In this document: piece by piece, positions 10,849 to 20,718 of the stretch
Layout of the letters: each line of letters begins with the position of its first letter
How positions within the stretch are numbered: position 1 is the stretch's first letter
DNA from: Aphelidium insulamus
Taxonomy: Eukaryota; Aphelidiomycota; Aphelidea; Aphelidiaceae
Assembly: GCA_036784855.1 (NCBI GenBank)
Contig: JAZDSV010000005.1
Span: 124,001-188,000 of the forward strand
Length of the DNA stretch: 64,000 nt
Reading direction: 5' to 3'
Made by a program: the position numbers and the translations under genes
The notes under the pieces: generated by a model
Seen by the model: the letters and a program-made list of their open reading frames with translations, nothing else
What the model was told of the DNA's origin: nothing
The model's database searches: none

Positions 10849-11892
10849 TTATCGGGCAGACACATCAGTGTATCGATCCTCGTCATGGGACGGCGGCGGT
10901 AGTGTGCGGTATGAGGTGACTGATGGCGACAAGCTGCTCTGTCCCATCTCCATGACATTGATGGCATCATCGCCATCGTGGCCGCCAAGAACATTGGTGT
11001 GCTCCAGATCATCCGTATCACCCTGATCCAACTGCTTCTCCGGCGAGCCCATCACGGACGCCGGTTCGAAATATTTGCCGCGGAACAGCGTGTCCACCAC
11101 TCCGGGCGAGCCGTCCACCACGCACAAGAACCTGCCCCACCACGTGCGTTGCAGCACGGGAATCGTGATTGTCCAGTGATACAGTGTCCACACCGTCACC
11201 GTCACCCAGAACCCGACCACCACGTCGATGGTATAGTGGTATGCACCCACGACCAGCGTCACGATACCAAGCACAGAAAGAATCGTGAACAAAACACGCA
11301 GGTAAATATTTTTGGAGTACGTGAACCAGATCAGGATGGACAACGTGAACAGTATGGTGTGTCCGCTGAAGAACACATCGCCGCAGGTGACGCGCCGCAT
11401 CAAATACAAGTTCAAGGTGTCCACGATCAGGCTGGGGTCGGGAGTACTTTCGCACTTGTGCAGTGGGTTTGGCAAAAATGTCATCAAAATTGTCGCGGCG
11501 CGCATGGTGTATATGGTGGCCGTGATGAAGAAGAAACGACGCACCACAATCAACTTGCCGAGGTTGGTGGGCATGGAGACCAGGCGAAGCAGGATGGACA
11601 CGGCCGCAATGGCGAGCAGGTAGTCGGGCATCTTGGTGGGGATGCCGGAGGAGACGTACCAGTCGTGGGTGGCGTCCATCAGCGCGTCGGTCAGCCGGAG
11701 ATGATCCCCACCGCCAGAGGTGGCAATGGCGACTCCAACGTTGAATCGGTCGGCCACCGAGTTGCAGAAACAGACGAGGAACATGCAGATGGCGGCGTAC
11801 GCTATGGCCCCAACCGTGTGCAGCACCTGGCGAGCATCACACTTTTGTTCAGTCTTGAATTTGGGCGCTGCCGCACACGAGATGGCCCACAT
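10849..11892 (-). CDS. Sphingomyelin-synthase-like (SMS/SMSr) membrane enzyme
   Basis: An intronless gene for 347 residues with about six hydrophobic segments. It carries both signature motifs of the SMS family within the lipid phosphate phosphatase fold: CGDVFFSGHT and HYTIDVVVGF, supplying the His-His-Asp catalytic triad. The preceding RRVTCGD context and spacing of about 45 residues between motifs fit SMS or SMSr rather than the fungal AUR1 inositol phosphorylceramide synthase. Such enzymes move a phospho-head group from a phospholipid to ceramide at the Golgi or ER; which head group is used cannot be read. The C-terminal 75 residues are hydrophilic and acidic. No SAM domain is seen. Its promoter shares a motif pair with the fungalysin gene. 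Confidence 0.9.
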   Translation of the reverse strand: MWAISCAAAPKFKTEQKCDARQVLHTVGAIAYAAICMFLVCFCNSVADRFNVGVAIATSGGGDHLRLTDALMDATHDWYVSSGIPTKMPDYLLAIAAVSILLRLVSMPTNLGKLIVVRRFFFITATIYTMRAATILMTFLPNPLHKCESTPDPSLIVDTLNLYLMRRVTCGDVFFSGHTILFTLSILIWFTYSKNIYLRVLFTILSVLGIVTLVVGAYHYTIDVVVGFWVTVTVWTLYHWTITIPVLQRTWWGRFLCVVDGSPGVVDTLFRGKYFEPASVMGSPEKQLDQGDTDDLEHTNVLGGHDGDDAINVMEMGQSSLSPSVTSYRTLPPPSHDEDRYTDVSAR

Positions 11893-11990
11893 TGCTGAAG
11901 TGCAGTGCAGTGACAGGCGACCGCTGAGGGAAAAAATTGATTAAATGCGGCAAAGCGGCGAGGTTTTCCACTTTTTTTCTGCAAATGTGG

Positions 11991-12059
11991 CGCTGGCCAA
12001 TCATGTGCACGCGATACAATCAATCTCGCGACTCGCGAGATCGGTCGGCTGATTGCCGG
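11991..12059. promoter_or_regulatory. CCAAT-type promoter module with palindrome
   Basis: Starts 99 bp upstream of the sphingomyelin-synthase-like ATG. Motif 1 is CGCTGGCCAATCA (11991-12003), containing a CCAAT box. Motif 2 is GGCTGATTGCCGG (12047-12059). Between them lies a perfect inverted repeat, ATCTCGCG/CGCGAGAT with a 3-bp centre (12023-12041). Motifs 1 and 2 recur upstream of the fungalysin gene. Confidence 0.5.
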
Positions 12060-12191
12060 CCGGGATGCAGGGCGCCTTGGTGACTACCATCAGTATGCTG
12101 GCTGGTGCGTATTGTCGCACTGTATGCTCTGTGAAGCTGCTACTATGGAATTTGGACTGTGAATCAGTATAGTGCCAAGTATATATGCAAT

Positions 12192-13328
12192 CTATTTAAA
12201 GATGATATCCCAATTTAGAGTGACATTGTTCTTGCACGAGAGCTTGGCCACTACAAAGACGAGATCTTGCTCCACAAAATACTCCATAACGTCAGGAAAT
12301 CCGGCCACGCCGCCATGTATTATTCTGCGCACGTCTGCCGGCACCAATGTTCCATCGGTCATCGTGCTCCACTCGGCCGTCTCGAGTTTGGACCGAAACC
12401 AAAATTTGACCAGCGCCTGCACAGTAAATATGTACTAGCATACATATTAATAATAAATCCAACCTTGGAGTCAAGGTCAGAATTATTCCCCGACTTCAGA
12501 GACAGGTTTGGCAAAAATGTTTTCGGTGTCTGTGGCGCAAACACCTTGCTATATATGCAGGTAAATCCAGTAGAATTGCGGTGAATAACGCTTTCAAACC
12601 TGTCAATTGTCATGAATATATAAGGTAATATAAATATAAAGATGATGCACAATATACGTGACATACCGATACATCATCTTGAAAGATGGCGGCAAGTATG
12701 CCTGTCCTGAAATCACTTGCTGTATCAGATCGACATCGGCAGCCAGAGCAGCATCGATATCACTTGTAGACTGCAGATCGCTCGCTGTGCCTTCAGGCGC
12801 CCCTTCCACGCTCCACTTGACAATGTGTTCACATAGATCCGACGCAGTGATGTGAACATTTGCTGCTCCTGAGTCCACGTGTCAGACACGGTACCACTGG
12901 TAACGTACAATACACCAACCTGATAGCGCGTCCAGGTTGGACAGCGAGGCCAGAGTGTCCACAGATTGTCCACTTGGGCGCCGACCGTCATCGATACTGT
13001 CCTTGGCAGCATCGACTGTTCCAGCGACGTTCTTGGTCGTCGTGTCGCTGGAAGTAGCGCCCATCACAAAGTTGGCGTGCTGGGCTAGTTGCATCGACAG
13101 CTGTCCCATTGCCGTAAGCTCTGCTGTCTTCCTGGCACGTCCAAATCGAAACCAGTTACAGAGGCGCCGCCGCCCAGCCGCCACTTTGGTAATTCCGTTA
13201 TTGTTGGCGGTGGGTACGCGTCCAGACCACGGGCCGCTTTCTCTGGACTGTCCCGCCGCATCTAGTGATATAGGCGGCGGGAGTCTGGTGGACCTGCTGC
13301 TGACGTTGAACCACTTTTTCGGACGCAT
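12192..13328 (-). CDS. Unrecognised four-exon protein
   Basis: Exons 13328-12920, 12868-12667, 12599-12464, 12416-12192 join in frame to 323 residues. The first 130 residues are basic and Ser/Thr-rich and look disordered. The C-terminal 190 residues look like an alpha/beta domain, with motifs such as ASDLCEHIVKWS, PPSFKMMYRFESV and KALVKFWFRSKL. The pattern of a helix, long middle part and alternating strands recalls lipid-binding START-type folds, but I cannot name the family and this is only an impression. All four introns or borders have GT-AG ends and preserve frame, which supports a real gene. No membrane segment or signal peptide is seen. Only 103 bp separate its end from the SDHAF1 stop side of the next gene cluster. 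Confidence 0.7.
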
Positions 13329-13431
13329 CTTGCTGCGGCTACGAGAATGACACTGCGACTAAGAATAGCCCGTGGTGTTTGTCACTTGCATGGAGTATAC
13401 ATATATATATATATATATATATATATCTTTA

Positions 13432-13834
13432 TTAACTGGGAATATTTTTGACGCGATGCATCCACGCAGGCAGAGGCCTCTCGATGCTTGTGGACAGTTG
13501 CTGAACATCTGGCGCCGATAGCATTTCATACTGCTTTCTCCCTGTACGTATTAGCTGCAAGAATATAAACATATAGATTGGCATCATTAAAAAGCGCACC
13601 TTGGCGCAGCAAGTACTCGACAGAGTTGACGTCAGTTCTGGGCAGAGCGAGATTTTGCGTGAATGATGACTTGGCGTGGTTGTAGAATGCCGCTCTACTC
13701 TCCTACGCGCGTGTCATTGCAAGCATATATCCAACCTGCTGTGTAGCAGAACTAACCACCGGCTTGGACAGAACCAACTTCATGCACTGCCTGTAGAATT
13801 GCAGCGTCTCCCGCTGCAGCCCGCTGCGAACCAT
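13432..13834 (-). CDS. SDHAF1: Succinate dehydrogenase assembly factor 1 (LYR protein)
   Basis: Exons 13834-13757, 13702-13600, 13541-13432 encode 96 residues, too short and broken to appear as a long frame. Exon 1 gives the complex-1 LYR-type motif GLQRETLQFYRQCMKL, exon 2 gives LPRTDVNSVEYLLRQG and exon 3 RKQYEML. The spacing between KP and LPR equals that of yeast Sdh6, which decided the donor at 13756 over a later GT. The family inserts iron-sulfur clusters into the complex II subunit SDHB in the mitochondrial matrix. An AATAAA overlaps the stop codon and an (AT)n run follows (about 13400-13426). Two further in-frame ATGs lie 10 and 11 codons upstream. Three respiratory-assembly genes lie within 4.5 kb of it. 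Confidence 0.88.
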
Positions 13835-14389
13835 TTCGTTTTCATTATCAAGCCCGTAACACATCATGACGACTGTACCATCTAGGGTTACGGTCAGGGT
13901 TCAGGCATATAAAAGCGCGTCAACCTTTGCGCACAATTTTCTCTTCACAACGCAATTATATATCTGCCGTATAAAAGCACAGGACAAGAGATGAGTGTGT
14001 CCGCAAGGGCCTACTTGTCCTTGACATGTCCTGTCGTACACGGCAGTAAGATCCATGTACCTCTACGGGGTGCAGAGAAGATGTTTGGGTGTCGCTCAGT
14101 AGGACCTCTTTCTTAATGTTCAATTATCTGCGCGACAATTCATTTCTCACATTTCATTCCACGCCATATACATACTCAAATGCAATTTCCTGGGCTGCTC
14201 TTTAGCGCCTACTATGTATTCCACTAGCATGGGCATTCATGCAGTGCCGGCATAAGTTCAGGTATCACGTTGCATGTAAGTACCACATATGGTCACTACT
14301 GCGTGTCGACATCAACATATCATTTGTACGAGTCATCGGGCATATATTTCATAGTCCAGTGCAGCCACATGCCATACTGGCCCGCGGCA
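13835..14389. other. Intergenic region between SDHAF1 and COX6B
   Basis: No protein gene is supported. It carries two TATAAAAG words on the plus strand (13908-13915 and 13970-13977) and an inverted-repeat block at 13964-14046. A 41-codon frame at 13991-14116 overlaps that block and is not convincing. Confidence 0.45.
13964..14046. other. Nested inverted repeat, possible structured RNA
   Basis: Outer arms CTGCCGT (13964-13970) and ACGGCAG (14040-14046) enclose inner arms ACAGGACA (13979-13986) and TGTCCTGT (14027-14034). A competing inner pair AGGACAAG (13981-13988) and CTTGTCCT (14014-14021) would give an alternative hairpin. A TATAAAAG lies 49 bp upstream. No known RNA family is recognised. 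Confidence 0.35.
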
Positions 14390-14756
14390 CTAAAACTTTG
14401 GTGTGGCCGTATTCAGCTCGCGAACGGGAAATCGGCCGCTCTCGCGCTGGTCATTCCACTCCTCAATCTAGCACAATGTGTGAGCCCGATACATTGTGTG
14501 GCCACCAGCAGAGGCCATGGCACTATAGCCTTCATGCACATACCCAGACAGGCGGGCAGATCTCATTATAGGTGAATTTGAGGGACTCGCATTCCGGTGC
14601 GTCCTCGCCCTGGTTCTTCAGCGCACACTTCCAGAAGTCGACGTAGCTGACCAGGCATCGTTTGCGCTGGTTAGTGTTGGGAAAGCGGGCGTCGAACGGC
14701 GCGGTCTTGAAGCGCTCCTTGTTCTGCTCGCGCTCTTCCTGGTTCCAGAAGTACAT
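14390..14756 (-). CDS. COX6B: Cytochrome c oxidase subunit 6B (Cox12)
   Basis: Exons 14756-14544 and 14467-14390 encode 96 residues (human 86, yeast Cox12 83). The family block KTAPFDARFPNTNQRKRC is followed by the CX9C motif CLVSYVDFWKC and the CX10C motif CESLKFTYNEIC that form the two disulfides, then PPVW. The second exon continues IEEWNDQRESGRFPV, matching the conserved WDEQRxxGxFP tail, and was found only by following the frame past a 76-nt intron. This intermembrane-space subunit sits at the dimer interface of complex IV and is imported by the Mia40 pathway. The C-terminus is about 10 residues longer than usual. I start at 14756 because an upstream GTG-initiated frame has no ATG. Confidence 0.95.
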
Positions 14757-15058
14757 TTGCAGTGCGTTTGTGAAGTTGCAACCTACAATCACGTGATCTC
14801 AAGTTGTTGTAATTGCCACATACAGTTCATACAGAGCAACGTCAGAAGCTGTAATGCGAGAACGATTTGCTGTAGTTGTTACAGTTCATAGAGGCTCATA
14901 GAGAGCAATGTTACAAGTATATCTTCAGGCAATGTCATATATGGATATGATTATGAAGAGAGCTTTTCTGCCACGTATATACACAAAGTTTGCATGCATG
15001 ACGTTGATGCTGGAAAGAACATGTATTATTCAACAAATGCATCCTACAACTAGTCCGC
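14757..15058. other. Intergenic region
   Basis: About 300 bp separating COX6B from the fungalysin stop. A short phrase ACAGTTCATA occurs twice (14821 and 14880). Nothing else is seen. Confidence 0.4.
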
Positions 15059-17059
15059 CTACATAACATCCCCCGACTTCTGACACTCGGCCGGCAATTC
15101 AAATGATTCATGGCCGCCAGCGCGCGCGCCAAGTCCAAGGCCACGCTTGGCAAACGCTTTCCAGATTTCGCAGACATTTTCGCCGTTGTAGTCGGCCTCA
15201 TCCGCCTGAATAATTGCATCACGGGCATCCACAAAGCTTGGACGACATGGTTGTAGTTTCATGCCGTCGATAACCAGCTGCAGTGCTACAATGTTGCCAG
15301 CCGGTCGCGGCACATTTGGTGACATGATGTCGGTGGAAAATCCGTGCTTGTCCACCAGGTTCCAGTACATCTCATATAGCATCACGGCCCACACCTCGCC
15401 CTTGGCATGTACCCCAATGTAGGAGAACTTTCGCGTGAATGCATACGTGGACGGGTTTGTCTTCATGGAGGTCGAGTAGACAAATTTGCGAATGCCCTTC
15501 TCGGAATTCATGGCATAGGTGCCCATGGCGAAGTCCATGTCGCGCGTGTACTCTGGGCGCATGCGCAGTACAGTGGCGAAAAAATCTCCCCAACCTTCAC
15601 CCATACCACCTGCCTCGCCCCATCCCAGGCAGCCCGAGTTGGCGGGCCCACCCGTCAGACGAGTGGAAATGCCGTGCGCATACTCATGGATAATTATTCC
15701 GTTGTCCAAGTCACCATCGCGGTAAGGCGTCACCGTGTTCCACACATACATGCGCATCTTGCCGTGCTGGCCATCAGGTGGCTACAATTGTAAGGTATAT
15801 ATACTTAAATATATGATGCTGTACATACCGTGGCAAAGTTGGCATTGTTGAATCCAGCGCCGTCTTGAGCATTGGCAATCACGGCATCACCGCCGCGACC
15901 GCCACGGCCAAAATTATTCTCCTGAAAATTTCCAGCCTCTTCGTCAAAGCCGTACTTGTGAAAGATGTCGTGCATCATATTGTTCCAAAAGAACAGATTC
16001 GTTACCGACGCGTCCAGATAAGACTTTGGCTCATCCGTCAGGTCCATTGCGAAATTGAATGTCAAGTTGCGGTGACCGTTCGGACGATAGTTCTTCAGAT
16101 AGCCACCGTTCTCGGAGCCGTCAAGATTCTCCTGTGCGTACACATTGTTGCCCACAGTTGTGGTCCACTTCTTGCTCGCATCGCGCGCTGACTGCGAATG
16201 CCAGCCCAGCGGGGAGGCGTACTTGTCCTCCGGGTTGACGACCAGCACACGGTCACCGTCCGACGGATCATTCACACCGAGCGGGAAGACACTGTAGCTG
16301 GACTCGCTGACCCAGTCAAGCAGACCAAGCACTTCACCGCTCTGCGCAGACACGTGCGCATGGAACCAGTTGTCGTCCATTTCCGCCTGCACGTCCCACA
16401 CCAGCTCCAGCACCAGGTTACCTTCACCATCGTCGCGTGTGATGTACTTTTTCGTCACCGGGATGCCATTGGTCACTGTGAACGTTGGCCTAGTCCATAT
16501 AATAAGCATCCGAAGTAGCAATGAAGATATCAAATGACATACCCTGAACAGGCTGAGGAGCAGCATAATGCTCCGATGGCAGCGGCGGCACCTGGCCGCT
16601 GTAGAAAGATTCACCGTAGCTCAACACACGGCCCTGCTTGTCGACATTGATGTTGGCATCGCCGTTCTCCACCTCCAGGCCATTCACAATCTGGCGCAGA
16701 TAAACGTGCGTCACACCATTGTTCTTGCTGGTGTACTGATTCTTGACGACGTAGTGCACGTTGGTGCCCACCTTGTCCGCCATAAACTGGCGGGCAATAT
16801 CAAGCGGCGGTGCGGTGGATGGTGCCGTCAGATACGCATAGCCACTGCCGGTCTTACCATCGGCATTTGCAGCCATCAGTGACGCATATCCCGTGGCATT
16901 TGGCGACGGCTTGGCGTGAAAGAGGTTGGGCAGCGCAGTGACAACTCGTTGCGGAACATTCGGCGCGAAATTGTCAATGTTGATGCGGCGTGCCTGCGCA
17001 ACGCCGATGGCAAAAATGGCAGCGCACATGAGAGCCGCAGCCTTGTGAGTGATCTTCAT
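15059..17059 (-). CDS. Secreted fungalysin metallopeptidase (M36)
   Basis: Exons 17059-16543, 16475-15829, 15781-15059 encode 628 residues, the usual M36 prepropeptide length. A signal peptide (MKITHKAAALMCAAIFAIGVAQA) precedes a propeptide of about 230 residues with the FTP/PepSY-like blocks VTHVYLRQIVNGLEVENGDA and VLSYGESF. The catalytic domain begins near SARDASKKWTTT and holds HEYAHGISTR (HEXXH zinc motif) and the third ligand in GMGEGWGDFF. Fungalysins degrade extracellular protein and are expanded in chytrids. The exon 1 to 2 junction needs the acceptor at 16476; a nearer AG at 16490 would break the frame. Co-regulation with other genes is hinted by the promoter module at 17171-17228. 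Confidence 0.96.
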
Positions 17060-17651
17060 TTCACTTGCGCTGGTGTAAATGGCGCAGTTAACAAGCGAAG
17101 AAAAGAAGATCAGCTGGTTGCTGCGTGCGTTCCGCGCTGACAAACGCACTCAAGGTGATGTAGTATTGCCCGCTGGCCAATCACAGCGGCCGGCAAGTCT
17201 GCGCGCGTGATGATTGGCTGATTGCTGGTGTCCCCGTGGTCATCTGACGCCATAAATAAAACGTACCATAATGCAACCTAGCTCGAGATAATCTACAGCA
17301 AGCAGTACTTTATGTCATAGCAATAAAATGTGTAAATGTAGCATGTTTGTCTTGCAAGCCGCTTGAGTACGAGCAGGGAACAGTTGCCAATTGGAAATTT
17401 ATCAAACGGTTACACACAATAATTGATCTCAGCGCTGCTGGTCTTCTAGGATAGCCCCGACGTCATAACGGCTCAATATAAATTAGAATATACTGCAAAC
17501 ATAAAGCCAAAATTCTTGCTATAAGTCTGTCGCGTCATTCCGTTGCCACTTATGGAGCGGCTAAATTGTACGCGAGCCGATTGGGTACCCTGTGTGCCCT
17601 GACTTCTCAGCGGTGACATTGCCCCTTCACTTATCCCTTACCTTTCAAAAC
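17060..17651. other. Divergent intergenic region
   Basis: Divergent promoter region between fungalysin (minus) and an unknown gene (plus). The fungalysin-proximal part holds the CCAAT-type module; the rest is AT-rich without recognisable genes. Confidence 0.5.
17171..17228. promoter_or_regulatory. CCAAT-type promoter module upstream of fungalysin
   Basis: CGCTGGCCAATCA (17171-17183), identical to the motif upstream of the sphingomyelin-synthase-like gene, starts 112 bp from the fungalysin ATG. A reverse CCAAT (TGATTGG, 17211-17217) and GGCTGATTGCTGG (17216-17228) follow. CCAAT words are bound by NF-Y/HAP complexes in fungi and animals. Confidence 0.5.
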
Positions 17652-18440
17652 ATGCCTTGTTCAGCCCCGTGCGCAGCTATGTCACACCCTTCCAATTCTG
17701 TAAGTATACAAATGCTGTTGTATTGCATTGTTCTAATCTATTGGACATAGAATTCGTCGCGTGGATACGACGTTGCCGGTATGCACGCAACATTCAACGA
17801 CAGTCATAAAAATGTCTATGTCGAGCTTCACAGACTGTACCGATCGCTGGTGCTCATGAAGCAGCGCATGCGAGAACGGGACGAGATTTTTGAAATCGAG
17901 ATCACCTACTCCACATACAGTGTCGACGAGCGGAAAGCAATCGCGCGTAGATATCGCGCCTTTTACATCGATCTGTGTGCACACAATGACTTCCTCAAAG
18001 AAATGTGTGCCGGCTGTATCAAGACGATCGAGTGTCTGAGAGAGGTGGCGCTGTTCGACGTCGATAGGCAACTGCATAATTTACCCTTTGGCGCGCATGT
18101 GGCCATGCAGTGCTGCAACAATCAGCTTACGGCGTTGAATACGCAAAAAATGCAGGCACTGAAGTACGCGGCGGACTTTACTGAAATCGGCTATCGCGCC
18201 ACACGACAGATTGAAGAGGCCGAGTGGGTGCTGCGGGTCCCGCGAAGGAACTTTAACAACATTGTCTTTGAGAAGCGTGGCCAAATGCTGGTGGCTTTAA
18301 CTGTGCAACACTCTACATCCACCTCGACACTTGGCTTGCCATCTAACAAGTCGGTATCCACGCAATCGTCAGAGACATCGCTACTGCACCGCAAACGAAA
18401 GCAAACCTTTTGGCAGTGGTTGCAGTTTTGGCGGCGCTAA
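17652..18440 (+). CDS. Unrecognised 245-residue protein
   Basis: Exons 17652-17699 and 17751-18440 encode 245 residues. The bulk is strongly helical and charged, with heptad-like spacing in VYVELHRLYRSLVLMKQRMR and in the region around residues 60-160, so an alpha-helical bundle or coiled coil is likely. The last 50 residues are Ser/Thr-rich and end in a tryptophan-rich basic tail, KQTFWQWLQFWRR, that might contact membrane. No signal peptide is seen. Exon 1 is joined through a 51-nt intron with GTAAGT donor and a CTAAT branch-like word. I do not recognise a family. It is transcribed away from the fungalysin gene across a shared 592-bp region. Confidence 0.65.
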
Positions 18441-18599
18441 CGTGTAGTCTTCATCGAGTAGAATTCATAGCAATATAACTCCGTCTATTGTGCGGTTAAA
18501 GTTGGTATCTATTCTGCCTGCTTGCACGCATACTTGCATGCATAGCTACCGCCATAGTTAAGCTCATCATCATTGTCTTCCTTAAGTATACAGTATAGC

Positions 18600-20539
18600 A
18601 TGAGCGGATTCAGCTTCGGGGCCAACCAGCCGCCCGCCACTCCTGGCGCGACCAGCTTCTCCTTTGGCGCACCAAAACCTGCGGCGTCAACTCCACAACA
18701 GCCGGGGCAGAGCGCGACGCCGGCATTCGGTGGTGCTGGTGGGAGCCTGTTTGGTGCGTCGCCTGCTCCGGCCGCTACGCCGTCATTCGGCTCGTTTGGC
18801 GGTGGCGGTGGTGTCGCATCCACCCCGGCTGCTGCTACTGGCAGCTCTACGCCATCATTTTCCTTTGGTGGCGGTGCCAAGCCGGCCACTTCGGCAAGTA
18901 CCGCTGCTCCCGCATTTAGTTTTGGTGGTGGAACGACCGCCGCGTCAACACCTGCCTCAACCGGCGCCGCGGCACCCAAGCCTGCATTCGGAGGATTCGG
19001 CAGCGCTGCACAGCCAGCCAGTGGTGCTGCGCAAGCAACGACTCAACCCGCATCGAGCACCGCCCCGTCGCTGTTTGGCAGCGGTACTTCTACGGCGACA
19101 ACGGGTGCATTTGGCTCCAGTACAGCCGCGGCAACCAAACCTGCAGGCACGTTTTCCTTTGGCGGCAGTAGTACCCCGGCTGCCTCATCCACCGCCACTT
19201 CATTGACTCCCGCCGCGAAACCAGCGGGAGGATTTGCCTTTGGAACGCCAGCAGCAGCCACGCCCGCGCCAACACCTGCATCAACAACAACCACTGGATT
19301 TGGATTTGGAACGCCGGCATCCGCTACCCCTGCTACGGCGTCAACAGCAACTGCTGGATTTGGATTTGGAGTGGGTGCCTCTGCCGCTCCCGCTACGTCG
19401 AAGACACAAGCTCCTGCGGCGGCGCCAACGACTAGTGGTGGATTTGGGTTCGGAACGAGCGCGAGTGCCACCGCAAAACCTGCTGCTGGTTTCCAACTTG
19501 GTGGTGGACAGACGCCGTCCACAACGACAACGGCTGCACAACCAACGGCAACCGTGGGTAAACCACCGGCTGCTGCTGCAACACTGTCGTTTGGGGCATC
19601 CACGGCAAAGCCGACTACCACTGGTGACACCAGTGCACAATCTTCAACTACTTCTGACGCGGCCAAGAAGCCAGCAGAAGCGGCTGCACCAACAACAACT
19701 ACCACAACTACCACCACAAAGTTTGAAGTGGTGTCTAGTCTGCGTGGCAAGACACTGCAAGAGATTGTATCCGAGTGGCAGTCGGAATTGCAGGGCAACG
19801 TGGCCTTGTTCCACCGCAAAGCTGCAGATGTAGCCAAACTTGACTTGAAATTACTGGACAGCGCTGACAAGGTACTATCAGTATTTTGTTCACGCTCACT
19901 TTCACTGACTGCGAGTAAATAGGTGTACCGGTTGGTCGTGGACACGCATCAACTGCAAGAGACACAGGGCCAGCTTTCGTCAACACTGGACTATGTAGAA
20001 TCGCGACAAGCACAGCTAGATCGTGAACTCAGCGCTTTCGAAGATCGGCTGACAAAACAGCTGCAAGCATCACGCCCAGCACAGCGGACGTCAGGCGGTA
20101 CTACATCGGGGAAAGGCGGCATCATTGCCTCCGAGACAGCAGAAGAGGCGCGCGAAGCCACATATGAGCGGGCTGAAGCGCTGAACAGAGAACTGGTGGA
20201 GCTGGGCGGCCGCGTTGGCGAAATGATTAAAGTGGTGAACAGGGTGTGGCACCGTGACCCCGCTAACGAGGACTCGTCACTGGCAGAAGGATCCAGTGGC
20301 CGCAGCGTAAGTACTATATATATATTGTCATGCAGCAACCTTAACATGCCCTTCAACTTAACATGCAGATGCAATTGGTGACCAAGATACTGAATGAGCA
20401 CTTTAATCAGTTGCAGTGGGTGGATTCTACTACACAACTGCTTAATGCGCGGCTTGCAGAGGCGCGTAAACAGACCGCAATAATGCGCGAGGAAGTCCAG
20501 TCTGTTAGCGATACTATCTCTGGCCGTCACCGGTGGTAG
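18600..20539 (+). CDS. NUP62: Nuclear pore FG nucleoporin Nup62/Nsp1
   Basis: Exons 18600-19871, 19923-20306, 20369-20539 give 608 residues. Residues 1-370 are a low-complexity FG domain with repeated FSFG, FGFG and FGG units in Ala/Thr/Pro-rich spacers. The C-terminal 230 residues are the Nsp1_C-type coiled coil, starting at FEVVSSLRGKTLQEIVSEWQ and continuing DKVYRLVVDTHQLQETQGQL across intron 1. The coiled coil trimerises with Nup58 and Nup54 in the central channel, where the FG domain forms the permeability barrier. The start is the ATG directly before GFSFGA. An AATAAA-like word lies about 20 nt after the stop. The long antisense open frame over the FG region is a composition artefact. 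Confidence 0.96.
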
Positions 20540-20718
20540 TTATGGAAGGTATTACCGTGAATAAAAGCGCCTGACAATAAATTTCGATGTCTGTTGCGAG
20601 GTGCCCGATCTACCATCCGATCACTTGCTGCTAGGTGTGTCCAATCCGGTGGCCCACAGTCACTCGCGCCGGTGCCGGGGTGAGCTAAACTTCGCCAAAC
20701 CTTCACCACAGAGTACAT

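Noticed and set aside
13724-13756. 33-nt version of SDHAF1 intron 1
   Set aside because: The donor at 13756 gives a 54-nt intron and a KP-to-LPR spacing equal to yeast Sdh6.
13991-14116. 41-codon frame overlapping the inverted repeat
   Set aside because: Too short, no recognisable domain; the overlap with the stem explains its composition.
19043-19945. 300-residue antisense frame over NUP62
   Set aside because: Val/Ala/Pro-rich mirror of the FG-repeat coding strand; no start context or homology.
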